A stretch of 64,000 bases of DNA from WTGU01 sp965242855 (GTDB lineage: Bacteria > Pseudomonadota > Alphaproteobacteria > UBA828): positions 3,100,001-3,164,000 of the forward strand of contig OZ251509.1 in assembly GCA_965242855.1 (NCBI GenBank), in the 5' to 3' direction. The position numbers were made by a program, and so were the translations under genes. How positions within the stretch are numbered: the stretch's first letter is position 1; every line of letters begins with the position of its first letter. The notes beneath the pieces were generated by a model that worked only from the letters and a program-made list of their open reading frames with translations, had not been told where the DNA came from and searched no databases. This document shows positions 11,884-20,824 of this stretch, in pieces.

Positions 11884-12092
11884 GCCCTCCGTGGTCTTTG
11901 TCCGGGCCTCGTCTCCGCCGGGGGCAGGGGTGTCTGCGAAGGCTTTGCCAGCCGTTGAGCCGGCCTGCTTCATGATCGAGATGCGCCCCGTGCAGCCCAC
12001 CCCGCCCGACCGCCGGCGCCGTCCCCGCCCCCGTTGTAGCGGCTGGACAAGCGCGGCGAGAGGCGCGCATCATGGGGAGAGGAGGAACGGCG

Positions 12093-12506
12093 ATGGCGAT
12101 CGAGCGCGTGCGGACGCCCCATGTGGCCGAGCCCGGACCGGGGCTCTGGTCGAACTGCCTGCGCCACGGCAACCAGGTCTGCATCGCCGGCCTCGTCGCC
12201 GTCGACGCGGACTTCAACGTGCTGGCCGCGGGTGACGCGGCCGAGCAGTCGCGGATCGTCTTCCGCAACATCCGACATTATCTCGAAGCCGCCGGCGGCG
12301 GCCTCGGCGACGTGATCCGGATGCGCGTCTATCTCCAGAATCTCGCGCGCGACCGGCCAGCCTTCCTGGCGGCGCGGCGGGAGTTCTTCACCGGCGACTT
12401 CCCGTGCTCGACGCTGGTCGAGGTGTCCGCGCTGGTCTCGCCGGAGATGCTGGTCGAGGTCGACGCCGACGCGATCATAGGCGCCGGTCGGCGCGGCGGG
12501 ACGTAA
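12093..12506 (+). CDS. RidA/YjgF-family protein
   Basis: 137-residue RidA-fold protein. Classical RidA hydrolyses reactive enamine/imine intermediates, and the RutC subgroup acts on aminoacrylate in pyrimidine breakdown. The ATG at 12093 is preferred because GGGAGAGGAGG lies just before it; an upstream in-frame ATG at 12072 would place that ribosome site inside the coding sequence. Family features are GLVAVDADFNVLAAGDAAEQSR, the VIRMRVYLQN strand (Arg where RidA binds substrate carboxylate) and the C-terminal LVEVDADAI. It is followed after 14 bases by a lactonase-like gene. Confidence 0.85.
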   Translation: MAIERVRTPHVAEPGPGLWSNCLRHGNQVCIAGLVAVDADFNVLAAGDAAEQSRIVFRNIRHYLEAAGGGLGDVIRMRVYLQNLARDRPAFLAARREFFTGDFPCSTLVEVSALVSPEMLVEVDADAIIGAGRRGGT

Positions 12507-12520
12507 ACAGGGAGAGGACG

Positions 12521-13417
12521 ATGATCGAGGTCAAGTCACCGCGCCTTCTGGACCTGGTGGCGGAGGACGCGGCGGTCGAGCGGGTGGGCGCGGGCTTCCA
12601 GTTCACCGAAGGGCCGATCTGGCACCCGCGGGAGCAATGCCTCTATTTCAGCGACATCCCCGCCGATACGCGCCGCCGCTGGAGCGCCGCCGACGGCGCG
12701 AGCGAGGTCCGCCACCCGAACAACAAGGGCAACGGCATGACCCTCGACCGCGCTCTCAACCTCTATGTCTGCGAGCACGTCACCAGCGCGCTGGTCCGCG
12801 AGACGCCGGCGGGCGAGCGGCAGGTGCTGGCGTCGCACTGGCGGGGGAAGGAGCTGAACAGCCCGAACGACGTGGTGGTGAAATCCGACGGCGCCGTCTA
12901 TTTCTCCGATCCGACCTACGGGCGGATGCCGGTGTTCGGCCTGGAGCGCGAGCAGGCGCTCGACTTCCAGGCGGTCTACCGCATCGCCGCGAACGGCGAA
13001 CTCCACTGCGAGGCCGACGATTTCGACCAGCCGAACGGCCTCTGCTTCTCCCCGGACGAAAGCTTGCTCTACGTCAACGACACCACGCGCGCCCACATCA
13101 GGGTGTTCGACGTGCGCGCCGACGGCGGGCTCACGAACGGCCGCATCTTCGCCGAGTCCATCGGCACCGGCGTCCTGGAGGAAGGCGTCGTGGACGGCAT
13201 GAAGTGCGACGAGCGCGGCAACGTCTACGTGACCGGGCCGGGCGGGTTCTGGGTCTTCGCGGCCGACGGCGAGCATCTGGGCGTGCTGGGCATGGCGGAG
13301 AACGCGGCCAATCTCAACTGGGGTGGCCCCGGCTGGAGCGACCTCTACTGCACCTGCTCCACCTCGGTCTACCGGATCGGGCTCAAGGTCGCCGGCAACC
13401 GCCTGGGTTACATGTAG
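12521..13417 (+). CDS. SMP-30/gluconolactonase-family hydrolase
   Basis: Six-bladed beta-propeller lactonase-like enzyme of 298 residues. Known members hydrolyse sugar lactones with a bound divalent metal. Family motifs are FTEGPIWHPREQCLYFSDIP (metal-binding Glu), LNSPNDVVVKSDGAVYFSDPTYG (Asn-Asp pair), FDQPNGLCFSPDESLLYVND and VDGMKCDERGNVYVTGPGG. The start ATG follows GGGAGAGGACG. It sits between RidA and isochorismatase-fold genes, so the substrate may be a ring-opened or lactone intermediate of one pathway; the exact reaction is unknown. Confidence 0.85.
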   Translation: MIEVKSPRLLDLVAEDAAVERVGAGFQFTEGPIWHPREQCLYFSDIPADTRRRWSAADGASEVRHPNNKGNGMTLDRALNLYVCEHVTSALVRETPAGERQVLASHWRGKELNSPNDVVVKSDGAVYFSDPTYGRMPVFGLEREQALDFQAVYRIAANGELHCEADDFDQPNGLCFSPDESLLYVNDTTRAHIRVFDVRADGGLTNGRIFAESIGTGVLEEGVVDGMKCDERGNVYVTGPGGFWVFAADGEHLGVLGMAENAANLNWGGPGWSDLYCTCSTSVYRIGLKVAGNRLGYM

Positions 13418-13426
13418 GAGACGGCC

Positions 13427-14038
13427 ATGGCCCTCGCAATCGACCCGCGCAGCAGCGCGCTGATCGTCCAGGACCTTCAGAACGACGTGATCGCGGAAGG
13501 CGGCGCCTTCGCCGAGTCCGGCGCGCCGGCGCACGCCAGGGCGCAGAACGTGGTGGCGAACGTCGTCTCCCTCGCGCAAGCCGCGCGGCGCGCCGGCATG
13601 GCGGTGATCCACGTCCACTACGTCGTGGAAGAGGGCGCGCCGGGGCTGAAGTTGAACGCGCCGCTCTTCCAGAGCGTCGCTGAAGCGAAGGCGCTGGTGC
13701 GCGGGACCTGGGGCGCCGCGCCGGTGGAGGGGCTGGAGCCGCAGGCGGGCGACCTCGTGGTCGAGAAGATGCGCATGAACGCCTTCCACGACACCCGCCT
13801 CGACACGCTGCTCAAGGGGCTCGGCGCGGCGACCGTGATCATCGCCGGCGCCTGGACCAATTTCTCCGTGGAGCACACGGCCCGGCACGCGGCGGACGCC
13901 GGCTACCGCGCCGTGGTGCTGACCGACGGCACCTCCACCGTGGACGACGAGTGGCAGAAGGCGGGCATGGAGTATGCGCTCCAGAACATCGCCGAGCGGG
14001 TATCCTGCGCCGACATGGCCCAGGCGCTCGCGGGCTGA
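13427..14038 (+). CDS. Isochorismatase-fold protein with Ser in place of catalytic Cys
   Basis: 203-residue cysteine-hydrolase-fold protein related to RutB-like amidohydrolases. Asp16 (VQDLQND) and Lys114 (VEKMRMNAF) of the catalytic triad are present. The nucleophile position in the TNxCVxxTA motif reads TNFSVEHTA, so Ser147 replaces Cys. Isochorismatases of the EntB/PhzD group also lack this Cys and hydrolyse vinyl ethers, so the protein may act without a thioester intermediate. It starts 9 bases after the lactonase gene and is convergent with an alpha/beta hydrolase gene. Confidence 0.85.
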   Translation: MALAIDPRSSALIVQDLQNDVIAEGGAFAESGAPAHARAQNVVANVVSLAQAARRAGMAVIHVHYVVEEGAPGLKLNAPLFQSVAEAKALVRGTWGAAPVEGLEPQAGDLVVEKMRMNAFHDTRLDTLLKGLGAATVIIAGAWTNFSVEHTARHAADAGYRAVVLTDGTSTVDDEWQKAGMEYALQNIAERVSCADMAQALAG

Positions 14039-14072
14039 GGGCGCGCACTGCGTTCCGCTCGCGGCGCGAATG

Positions 14073-14088
14073 CGGGCCTGGAGGCCCG
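14073..14088. terminator. Hairpin between convergent genes
   Basis: CGGGCC-TGGA-GGCCCG, a perfect 6-bp stem with a tetraloop, lies in the 73-base gap between the stops of the isochorismatase-fold gene and the oppositely directed hydrolase gene. It could end transcripts from both sides, although no T-tract is present on either strand. Confidence 0.4.
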
Positions 14089-14111
14089 TGCGCCGGGGCG
14101 CGCCGAGGCGC

Positions 14112-14957
14112 TCAACCTTCGAGCGGCGCCAGCAGGTCGTTCCGTCCGCGGAGGAAGTTCACCACCACCCGCAGGTTCTCCTCCGTGTTGTCGAAGAGCG
14201 TCGAGTGGTTGGAGCCCCGGATGACGTGCCTGACGGCGTTCGGGATGTTCTCGGCGAGCCAAGTCTGCCCGGCGCCGTCCGGCCCCACCTCCCAGGGCGT
14301 CATGACGTCCTCGTCGCCACCGATCACCAGGGTCGGCGCGGCGATGCGGGCGGCGAAGGGCCGCAGGTCCATCTCCATCATCGCGCGGCAGGCGCGCTGA
14401 TAGACCTCCTTGCGGTTGGAGCGCTCGAGGATGTCCTGGATCATGTCGATGGCGGCCGGGCCGTCCGGCCCGTCGAGGAAGCGCCGCGACAGGGCCTGAA
14501 CGGCGATCAGTTCCGCGAGCGGACGCCCGCCGCAGCCATAGGCCTCGGCGAGGTCGATCCAGGTCTGGAAGGTGAGCCGCCCGGCGCGGTCGAGCTTGGC
14601 GGCGGAGCAGTTGACGACGAGTCGGTCCGTCCGCCCGGCGTATCTGGCGCCGAAGACCTGGGCGATCATCCCGCCCATGGAGGTGCCGTGGATATGGGCG
14701 CGTTCGATGCCGAGGGCGTCGAGGAGCCCGGCCACGTCGTCCGCCCAGACCTCCATGTCGTAGTGCTGGAGGGGACGGTCCGAGCGCCCGTAGCCGCGCA
14801 GGTCGAAATCGATGCAGCGGAAGTAGCGCGAGGCGACGGGCGTCGCCGTGGCGAAGTTGAAATGGCCGAAGCCGGCGCCATGGATGTGGACCACGGGCGC
14901 GCCTTCGCCCGTCGTCTCGTACCAGAGCCTGACCCCGCCCACCTCCGCGAACGCCAT
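14112..14957 (-). CDS. Alpha/beta hydrolase
   Basis: 281-residue alpha/beta-hydrolase-fold enzyme. The nucleophile elbow is GTSMGG (Ser), the acid lies in GGDEDVMTPW and the His in GSNHSTLFDN, giving a full triad. The oxyanion region is VHIHGAGFGH. The start is the ATG at 14957, preceded by a GGGAGAGGAGG ribosome site; the frame stays open further upstream but without family sequence. It resembles RutD/3-oxoadipate enol-lactonase-like hydrolases. It points toward the RidA-lactonase-isochorismatase genes from the opposite strand and diverges from mgtE. Confidence 0.85.
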   Translation of the reverse strand: MAFAEVGGVRLWYETTGEGAPVVHIHGAGFGHFNFATATPVASRYFRCIDFDLRGYGRSDRPLQHYDMEVWADDVAGLLDALGIERAHIHGTSMGGMIAQVFGARYAGRTDRLVVNCSAAKLDRAGRLTFQTWIDLAEAYGCGGRPLAELIAVQALSRRFLDGPDGPAAIDMIQDILERSNRKEVYQRACRAMMEMDLRPFAARIAAPTLVIGGDEDVMTPWEVGPDGAGQTWLAENIPNAVRHVIRGSNHSTLFDNTEENLRVVVNFLRGRNDLLAPLEG

Positions 14958-15124
14958 GGCGGCCTCCTCTCCCTCCGTTCCGCCCGATTCTAGCGCACGC
15001 CCCGGACCGTGTTGAGAGCACGCCCGCCGCGCGCCCCCGGGGCGCGGGACCCTTGCCGTTCGCTCGCGTCGTGACAAGAATCCGCCCGCCTCGCGGGACG
15101 GGCGCGGCGGGGAAGGCGCGAAGC

Positions 15125-16528
15125 ATGGCGGAAGACCGGAGCCGGGAGGCACGCGGCGCGGCGCCCGGAAGAGGCGGGAAGGATGGGCTCTACGGCCTCA
15201 CCCCCGGTCTCGTCCGCGCGGTGGGCGGGGCGCTCGCGGACGCCGACGGCGCGCGGGTCCGCGCCCTCTTTGCGCCGCTGCACGACGCCGACACCGCCGA
15301 CCTGATCGAGCGCTTCCGCCCGGACGAGCGCCGCCGTCTGGTCGCGCTCGCCCACGACGTGCTCAGCGGCGACGTGCTGGCCCATGTCGAGGACGGCATC
15401 CGCGAGGAGCTGATCGCCGAAATCGGCGCCGAGCGGGCGGCGGAAGCGATCGCCGACATGGACAGCGACGACGCCGTGGCCGTGCTCGAGGACCTCGACG
15501 CGCCGCGGCGGGCGGCCATCCTGGAAGCGATCCCGGGCGCGGAGCGGGCCGGGATGGCGGAGGGCCTCGCCTGGCCGGAAGACAGCGCCGGCCGCCTGAT
15601 GCAGCGGGAGCTGGTGGCGCTGCCGGCGTTCTGGACGGTCGGCCAGACCATCGACCACATGCGCGAAGCCCGGGACCTGCCGAGCGCCTTCTACGAGATC
15701 TACGTCATCGACCCGCGCCACGAACCGATCGGGCGCGTCCCGCTCCATAAGCTTCTGCGCACGCGCCGGCCGCTCCTCCTGCGCGACATCATGGCCACCG
15801 ACCTCAAGGCGATCCCCGCCGCGACCGATCAGGAGGAGGTCGGCCACGTGTTCGACCGGTACGACCTGGTCTCGGCGCCGGTGACCGGCGAGGGCGGCCG
15901 CCTGATCGGCGTGATCACCGTGGACGACGTGGTGGACGTGATCCAGGAGGAAGCGGGCGAGGACATCCTGCGGCTCAGCGGCGTCCGCGCGCCGGACCTC
16001 CCCCGTGCCGCGCTGCGCACCGCCCGCGGGCGCTTCACCTGGCTCCTGGTCAATCTGGGTACGGCGATCCTGGCCTCCTACGTCATCTACCAATTCGACG
16101 GGACGATCGATCAGATGGTCGCGCTCGCCATTCTCATGCCGATCGTCGCCTCCATGGGGGGCAACGCGGGCACCCAGACCATGACCGTCGCCGTGCGCGC
16201 CATCGCCACCAAGGACCTCACCCTGGCCAACCTGCCGCGGGTGTTGTGGAAGGAGGCGATGGTGGGCGGCATCAACGGCGTCGTCTTCGCCGTCCTCACC
16301 GGCGGCGCGGCGGCGGCCTGGTACGGCGACGTCGCCCTGGGCGTCGTCATCGGAGCGGCGATGATCGTCAACATGCTGGCCGCCGGCCTGTTCGGCCTGG
16401 CCATCCCGACCGCGCTGTGGCGGCTCGGGATCGACCCGGCGACCGCCGCCGGCGTGCTGCTCACCACCGTCACCGATGTGATCGGCTTCCTCGCCTTCTT
16501 GGGCCTGGCGGCCGCGATCCTCCTGTGA
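15125..16528 (+). CDS. mgtE: Magnesium transporter MgtE
   Basis: Mg2+-gated magnesium channel of the inner membrane, 467 residues from the ATG at 15125. Order: an N-terminal helical MgtE_N domain rich in Asp/Glu/Ala (about 20-130), a tandem CBS pair (about 135-255) that senses cytosolic Mg2+, a connecting helix, then five membrane segments. The selectivity-filter region ASMGGNAGTQT and the TTVTDVIGF motif with its conserved Asp are both present. It is divergent from the hydrolase gene with 167 bases between starts. Confidence 0.94.
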   Translation: MAEDRSREARGAAPGRGGKDGLYGLTPGLVRAVGGALADADGARVRALFAPLHDADTADLIERFRPDERRRLVALAHDVLSGDVLAHVEDGIREELIAEIGAERAAEAIADMDSDDAVAVLEDLDAPRRAAILEAIPGAERAGMAEGLAWPEDSAGRLMQRELVALPAFWTVGQTIDHMREARDLPSAFYEIYVIDPRHEPIGRVPLHKLLRTRRPLLLRDIMATDLKAIPAATDQEEVGHVFDRYDLVSAPVTGEGGRLIGVITVDDVVDVIQEEAGEDILRLSGVRAPDLPRAALRTARGRFTWLLVNLGTAILASYVIYQFDGTIDQMVALAILMPIVASMGGNAGTQTMTVAVRAIATKDLTLANLPRVLWKEAMVGGINGVVFAVLTGGAAAAWYGDVALGVVIGAAMIVNMLAAGLFGLAIPTALWRLGIDPATAAGVLLTTVTDVIGFLAFLGLAAAILL

Positions 16529-16559
16529 CGGCGGCGGGCCGGGAGAGGGGAGCACGACC

Positions 16560-17732
16560 ATGATTCCGAATCGCCTGCCGGGCCTCGATTTCGGCCTGGG
16601 CGAGACCGCCGACGCGATCCGCGACACGGTCGAGGGCTTCGCGGCCCGGGAGATCGCGCCGCGGGCGGAGGCGATCGACCGAAGCAACGAATTCCCGCGC
16701 GACCTCTGGCCGCGGCTCGGCGCGCTGGGGCTGCTCGGCATCACGGTCGAGGAGGAAGAGGGCGGCAGCGGACTCGGCTATCTCGAACACGTCGTCGCCA
16801 TGGAGGAGGTGAGCCGCGCCTCGGCCTCGGTCGGGCTCAGCTACGGCGCCCACTCCAATCTCTGCGTCAACCAGATCCGGCTCAACGGTTCGCCGGCGCA
16901 GCGCCGGGCGTACCTGCCGAAGCTCGTTTCCGGCGCCCATGTCGGCGCGCTGGCGATGAGCGAACCGGGCGCCGGCTCGGACGTGGTGGGGATGCGCACC
17001 CGGGCCGAGAAGAAGGGCGACCGCTACGTCCTCAACGGCTCGAAGATGTGGATCACCAACGGGCCGGACGCCGAGGTCGTAGTGGTCTATGCCAAGACCG
17101 CCCCGGACGCCGGCAGCCGCGGCATCACCGCCTTCGTGGTCGAGAAGGGGATGGCCGGGTTCTCGACCGCGCAGAAGCTCGACAAGCTCGGGATGCGCGG
17201 CTCCGACACCTGCGAGCTGATCTTCGAGGACTGCGAGGTGCCGGAGGAGAACGTGCTGGGGACGGTCGGCGGCGGCGTCCGCGTGCTGATGAGCGGGCTC
17301 GACTACGAGCGGGCGGTGCTGGCCGCCGGGCCGCTCGGCATCATGCGCAACTGCATGGACATCGTGGTGCCCTACGTCCACGAGCGCGCGCAGTTCGGCC
17401 GCCCGATCGGCACCTTTCAGCTCATGCAGGGCAAGCTCGCGGACATGTACACGACGATGAACGCCGCCCGCGCTTACGTCTACGCCGTGGCCCGCGCCTG
17501 CGACCGCGGCCAGGCCGGCCGCAAGGACGCCGCCGGCGCCATCCTCCACGCCGCCGAGAAGGCCACCTGGATGGCGCTCGAGGCGATCCAGGCGCTCGGC
17601 GGCAACGGCTACGTCAACGAGTTCGCCACCGGACGCCTGCTGCGGGACGCCAAGCTCTACGAGATCGGCGCCGGCACCAGCGAGATCCGCCGCATGCTCA
17701 TCGGCCGCGCGCTGTTCGAGGAGACGGCGTAG
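16560..17732 (+). CDS. ivd: Isovaleryl-CoA dehydrogenase
   Basis: FAD enzyme of leucine degradation that oxidises isovaleryl-CoA to 3-methylcrotonyl-CoA and passes electrons to ETF. The product is 390 residues with the three ACAD domains: MSEPGAGSDVVGM and MWITNGPDA (FAD/substrate contacts), then the helical C-terminal domain. The catalytic Glu is in GLDYERAVLAAGPLG, the position characteristic of isovaleryl-CoA dehydrogenase rather than of short-chain enzymes, and the C-terminal motif GAGTSEIRRM lacks the alternative Glu. The ATG follows GGGAGAGGGGAGC. Carboxylase genes of the leucine pathway are not in the window. Confidence 0.88.
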   Translation: MIPNRLPGLDFGLGETADAIRDTVEGFAAREIAPRAEAIDRSNEFPRDLWPRLGALGLLGITVEEEEGGSGLGYLEHVVAMEEVSRASASVGLSYGAHSNLCVNQIRLNGSPAQRRAYLPKLVSGAHVGALAMSEPGAGSDVVGMRTRAEKKGDRYVLNGSKMWITNGPDAEVVVVYAKTAPDAGSRGITAFVVEKGMAGFSTAQKLDKLGMRGSDTCELIFEDCEVPEENVLGTVGGGVRVLMSGLDYERAVLAAGPLGIMRNCMDIVVPYVHERAQFGRPIGTFQLMQGKLADMYTTMNAARAYVYAVARACDRGQAGRKDAAGAILHAAEKATWMALEAIQALGGNGYVNEFATGRLLRDAKLYEIGAGTSEIRRMLIGRALFEETA

Positions 17733-17851
17733 GCGCCTCGTCCATGCGCCGCGCCCGCGCCGCCCGAAGGGTGTTGCGTCGGGCGGCGGCGGGGTCGACA
17801 ATCGCGGCGCATGCGGGGCGGCCGCCGCCTCGGGAGAGCGGAGAACGGCAC

Positions 17852-19039
17852 ATGAAGGACGATCCCGTGGTCATCGTCGGCATGGCGCGCACGCCCATGG
17901 GCGGCTTCCAGGGCGACCTGAAGGACGCGCCGGCGCCGGCGCTCGGGGCCGCGGCGATCGGCGCGGCGCTCGCGCGCGGCGTCGTCGCCGGGGAGGACGT
18001 CGACGAGGTGATCATGGGCAACATCCTCTCGGCGGGGCAGGGCCAGGCGCCGGCGCGCCAGGCCTCGATCGGCGCCGGCATCCCCGAAGGCGTCGGCTGC
18101 ACGACGATCAACAAGATGTGCGGCTCCGGCATGAAGGCGGCGATGTTCGCCCACGACCTGATCGAGGCCGGCTCCGGCACCGTCGTCGTCGCCGGCGGCA
18201 TGGAGAGCATGACCAACGCGCCCTACCTGCTGGACCGCGCCCGCGCCGGCTACCGCATGGGCCACGGCGCCGTCCGCGACCACATGTTCCTCGACGGGCT
18301 GGAGGACGCCTACGACAAGGGCAAGCTGATGGGCGTCTTCGCCGAGGAGACGGCCCGCGAATATCAGTTCACGCGCGAGCGGCAGGACGCCTTCGCCATC
18401 GCCTCCCTCGAACGCGCCAGGACCGCGATCGAGGACGGCTCCTTCGAAAGCGAGGTCGCCCCGGTCACGGTCGCGGGCCGCAAGGGGGAGGCCGTGGTCG
18501 CCCGCGACGAGCAGCCGCCGAAGGCGGATCCGGCGAAGATCCCGACGCTCCGCCCGGCCTTCGCCAAGGACGGCTCGGTGACCGCCGCCAATTCGAGCTC
18601 GATCTCCGACGGCGCCGCCGCGCTGGTGCTGATGCGCCGCTCCGAGGCCGAGATGCGGGGCCTGACGCCGCGCGCCGCCGTCCGCGGTCACGCGACGCAC
18701 GCGCAGGCGCCGGCGCGGTTCACCACCGCGCCCGGCCCGGCGCTGCGCAAGCTGCTCGACAAGACGGGCTGGCGCATGGGCGACGTCGACCTGTTCGAGA
18801 TCAACGAGGCGTTCGCGGTGGTGACCATGGCGACGATGCGGGATTGCGACATCCCCCACGACAAGGTGAACGTCCACGGCGGCGCCTGCGCCCTCGGCCA
18901 CCCGGTCGGCGCCTCCGGCGCGCGCATCGTCGTCACCCTGCTGGCGGCGCTCGAGAAATACGATCTCGACAAGGGCGCCGCGGCGCTCTGCATCGGCGGC
19001 GGCGAGGCCACGGCGCTCGCCGTGGAGCGCCTCCACTAG
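17852..19039 (+). CDS. Acetyl-CoA acetyltransferase (thiolase)
   Basis: 395-residue thiolase that condenses or cleaves acetoacetyl-CoA or a related 3-ketoacyl-CoA. The acylated nucleophile is in NKMCGSGMKA, the active-site His in NEAFAV and GGACALGHPVGASGARI, and the second Cys in ALCIGGGEATAL. The ATG is preceded by a CGGGAGAGCGGAG stretch. It lies between isovaleryl-CoA dehydrogenase and a DUF1989 gene, consistent with acetoacetyl-CoA handling at the end of leucine degradation. Confidence 0.92.
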   Translation: MKDDPVVIVGMARTPMGGFQGDLKDAPAPALGAAAIGAALARGVVAGEDVDEVIMGNILSAGQGQAPARQASIGAGIPEGVGCTTINKMCGSGMKAAMFAHDLIEAGSGTVVVAGGMESMTNAPYLLDRARAGYRMGHGAVRDHMFLDGLEDAYDKGKLMGVFAEETAREYQFTRERQDAFAIASLERARTAIEDGSFESEVAPVTVAGRKGEAVVARDEQPPKADPAKIPTLRPAFAKDGSVTAANSSSISDGAAALVLMRRSEAEMRGLTPRAAVRGHATHAQAPARFTTAPGPALRKLLDKTGWRMGDVDLFEINEAFAVVTMATMRDCDIPHDKVNVHGGACALGHPVGASGARIVVTLLAALEKYDLDKGAAALCIGGGEATALAVERLH

Positions 19040-19050
19040 AATCGCCGGCC

Positions 19051-19653
19051 ATGCCGGGCGCGCGCGAGACGATCCCCGCCCGGCGCGGCCGCGCGCTCCG
19101 CCTGGACGCGGGCGCGGCCGTCCGCTTGATCAACACCCACGGCACCCAGGTGGTCGACACCTGGGCCTTCAACGCCCGCGACGCCGCCGAGTTCATGTCG
19201 ATGGAGCATTCGCGGGTCGCCATCGGCCGCATCGTCCCGAAAGCCGGAGACACCATGGTCACCAACGGGCGGCGCCCGGTCCTGACCCTCGTGGAAGACA
19301 CCTCGCCCGGCGTCCACGACACGCTGATCGCCGCCTGCGACCGCCAGCGCTACGAACATCTCGGCGCCCCCGGACACGACAATTGCGCCGACAACCTCCG
19401 CGCCGCCCTGGCGCCGCTCGGCGTGACCGCACCTGGTACGCCCGCGCCCTGGAACATGTGGATGAACATCCCGGTCGGTGCCGACGGTTCGATCGCGTTC
19501 GCGCCGACCGTCGCCCGGCCCGGCGACCACGTGGTGCTGCGGGCCGAGATGGACGCGGTGCTCGCCTTTTCCTGCTGCCCGCAGGATATCGTCCCGATCA
19601 ACGGCGCCGACTGCACGCCGCGCGACGCCGCTTTCGAGCGGCTCCGGGCATGA
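19051..19653 (+). CDS. DUF1989 (urea carboxylase-associated) family protein
   Basis: 200-residue protein of the DUF1989 family. Members near guanidine/urea carboxylase act as carboxyguanidine deiminase subunits, while stand-alone members are unassigned. Seen motifs are INTHGTQVVDTWAF, SMEHSRVAIGRI, PGVHDTLIAACDRQRY, GHDNCADNL and FSCCPQDIVPINGAD. The His and Cys residues are likely metal ligands. It starts 11 bases after the thiolase and its stop overlaps the next acyl-CoA dehydrogenase start (ATGA), so it is cotranscribed with acyl-CoA genes rather than with a carboxylase. The function here is unknown. Confidence 0.8.
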   Translation: MPGARETIPARRGRALRLDAGAAVRLINTHGTQVVDTWAFNARDAAEFMSMEHSRVAIGRIVPKAGDTMVTNGRRPVLTLVEDTSPGVHDTLIAACDRQRYEHLGAPGHDNCADNLRAALAPLGVTAPGTPAPWNMWMNIPVGADGSIAFAPTVARPGDHVVLRAEMDAVLAFSCCPQDIVPINGADCTPRDAAFERLRA

Positions 19654-20801
19654 CGGGCGCCGGCGCGTTCCTCACCGACGAACAGCGGATGATCCGCGAC
19701 ATGGCGCGGGATTTCGCCGCGCGCGCTCTCGCGCCCTACGCCGGCGACTGGGACCGGAACGGCGGCTATCCCGACGACCTCCTGCCCCGGATGGGCAAAC
19801 TCGGGCTGATGGGAATGCTGGTGCCGCCGGAATTCGACGGCGGCGGCGCGGACCACGTGTCCTACGCGCTGGCCATGGAGGAGATCGCGGCCGGCGACGT
19901 GGGCACCTCGACCGCGATGAGCGTCAACAACTCGCTGGTCTGCGCGGGCCTGCTGGCGGCCGGCTCACCCGCGCAGAAGGAGCGCTTTCTCAAGCCGCTG
20001 GCCCGCGGCGACATGCTCGGCTGCTTCTGCCTCACCGAGCCGCAGGCGGGCTCCGACGCCGCGGCGCTGCGCACCCGCGCCGTGCGCGACGGCAACGGCT
20101 ACCGGCTCGACGGCACCAAGCAGTTCGTCACCAGCGGCTCCAGGGCGGGCCTCGCGCTGGTCTTCGCCGTGACGGACCCGGAGGCCGGCAAGAAGGGCAT
20201 CAGCTGCTTCCTCGTGCCGACCGACAGCGAGGGCTACCGGGTCGCCAGCCACGAGACCAAGATGGGCCAGCGCGCCCACGACACCTGCCAGATCGTCTTC
20301 GAGGGCCTGCGGCTCGCCCCCGACCTCATGCTGGGCGAACCGGGGCAGGGCTATGCCATCGCGCTCGGCAATCTCGAAGGCGGGCGCATCGGGGTCGCGG
20401 CGCAGGCCACCGGCGCCATGCGCGCGGCCTATGAGACGGCCCTCGCCTACGCGCGCGAGCGGTCGAGCTTCGGCAAGCCGCTCATCGAGCACCAGGCGGT
20501 GGGCTTCCGCCTCGCCGACATGGCGACCGAAATCGAGGCCGCGCGGCTGCTGATCCTGCACGCGGCGCGGCTGCGCGATGCGGGCCGACCCTGCCTCAAG
20601 GAAGCCTCGATGGCCAAGCTCTTCGCCTCCGAGACGGCCGAGCGCGTCTGCTCGCGGGCGATCCAGACGCTGGGCGGCTACGGCTATCTGAGCGACTTTC
20701 CGGTCGAGCGCATCTATCGCGACCAGCGGGTGTGCACGATCTACGAGGGCACGAGCGACGTTCAGCGCCTCGTCGTCGCCCGCGCGCTGGCCGCGGAATG
20801 A
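19650..20801 (+). CDS. Acyl-CoA dehydrogenase (short/branched-chain type)
   Basis: 383-residue flavin dehydrogenase. The ACAD signatures are CLTEPQAGSDAAAL and KQFVTSGSRAG, with the helical C-domain motif ERSSFGKPLIEHQ. The catalytic Glu is in the C-terminal TIYEGTSDVQRLV, as in short-chain and branched short-chain enzymes. The start overlaps the DUF1989 stop by four bases. It probably oxidises a short or methyl-branched acyl-CoA such as butyryl- or 2-methylbutyryl-CoA; the sequence does not decide which. Confidence 0.9.
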   Translation: MTGAGAFLTDEQRMIRDMARDFAARALAPYAGDWDRNGGYPDDLLPRMGKLGLMGMLVPPEFDGGGADHVSYALAMEEIAAGDVGTSTAMSVNNSLVCAGLLAAGSPAQKERFLKPLARGDMLGCFCLTEPQAGSDAAALRTRAVRDGNGYRLDGTKQFVTSGSRAGLALVFAVTDPEAGKKGISCFLVPTDSEGYRVASHETKMGQRAHDTCQIVFEGLRLAPDLMLGEPGQGYAIALGNLEGGRIGVAAQATGAMRAAYETALAYARERSSFGKPLIEHQAVGFRLADMATEIEAARLLILHAARLRDAGRPCLKEASMAKLFASETAERVCSRAIQTLGGYGYLSDFPVERIYRDQRVCTIYEGTSDVQRLVVARALAAE

Positions 20802-20824
20802 CGGCGCAGCCCCGCGGAGGGATC

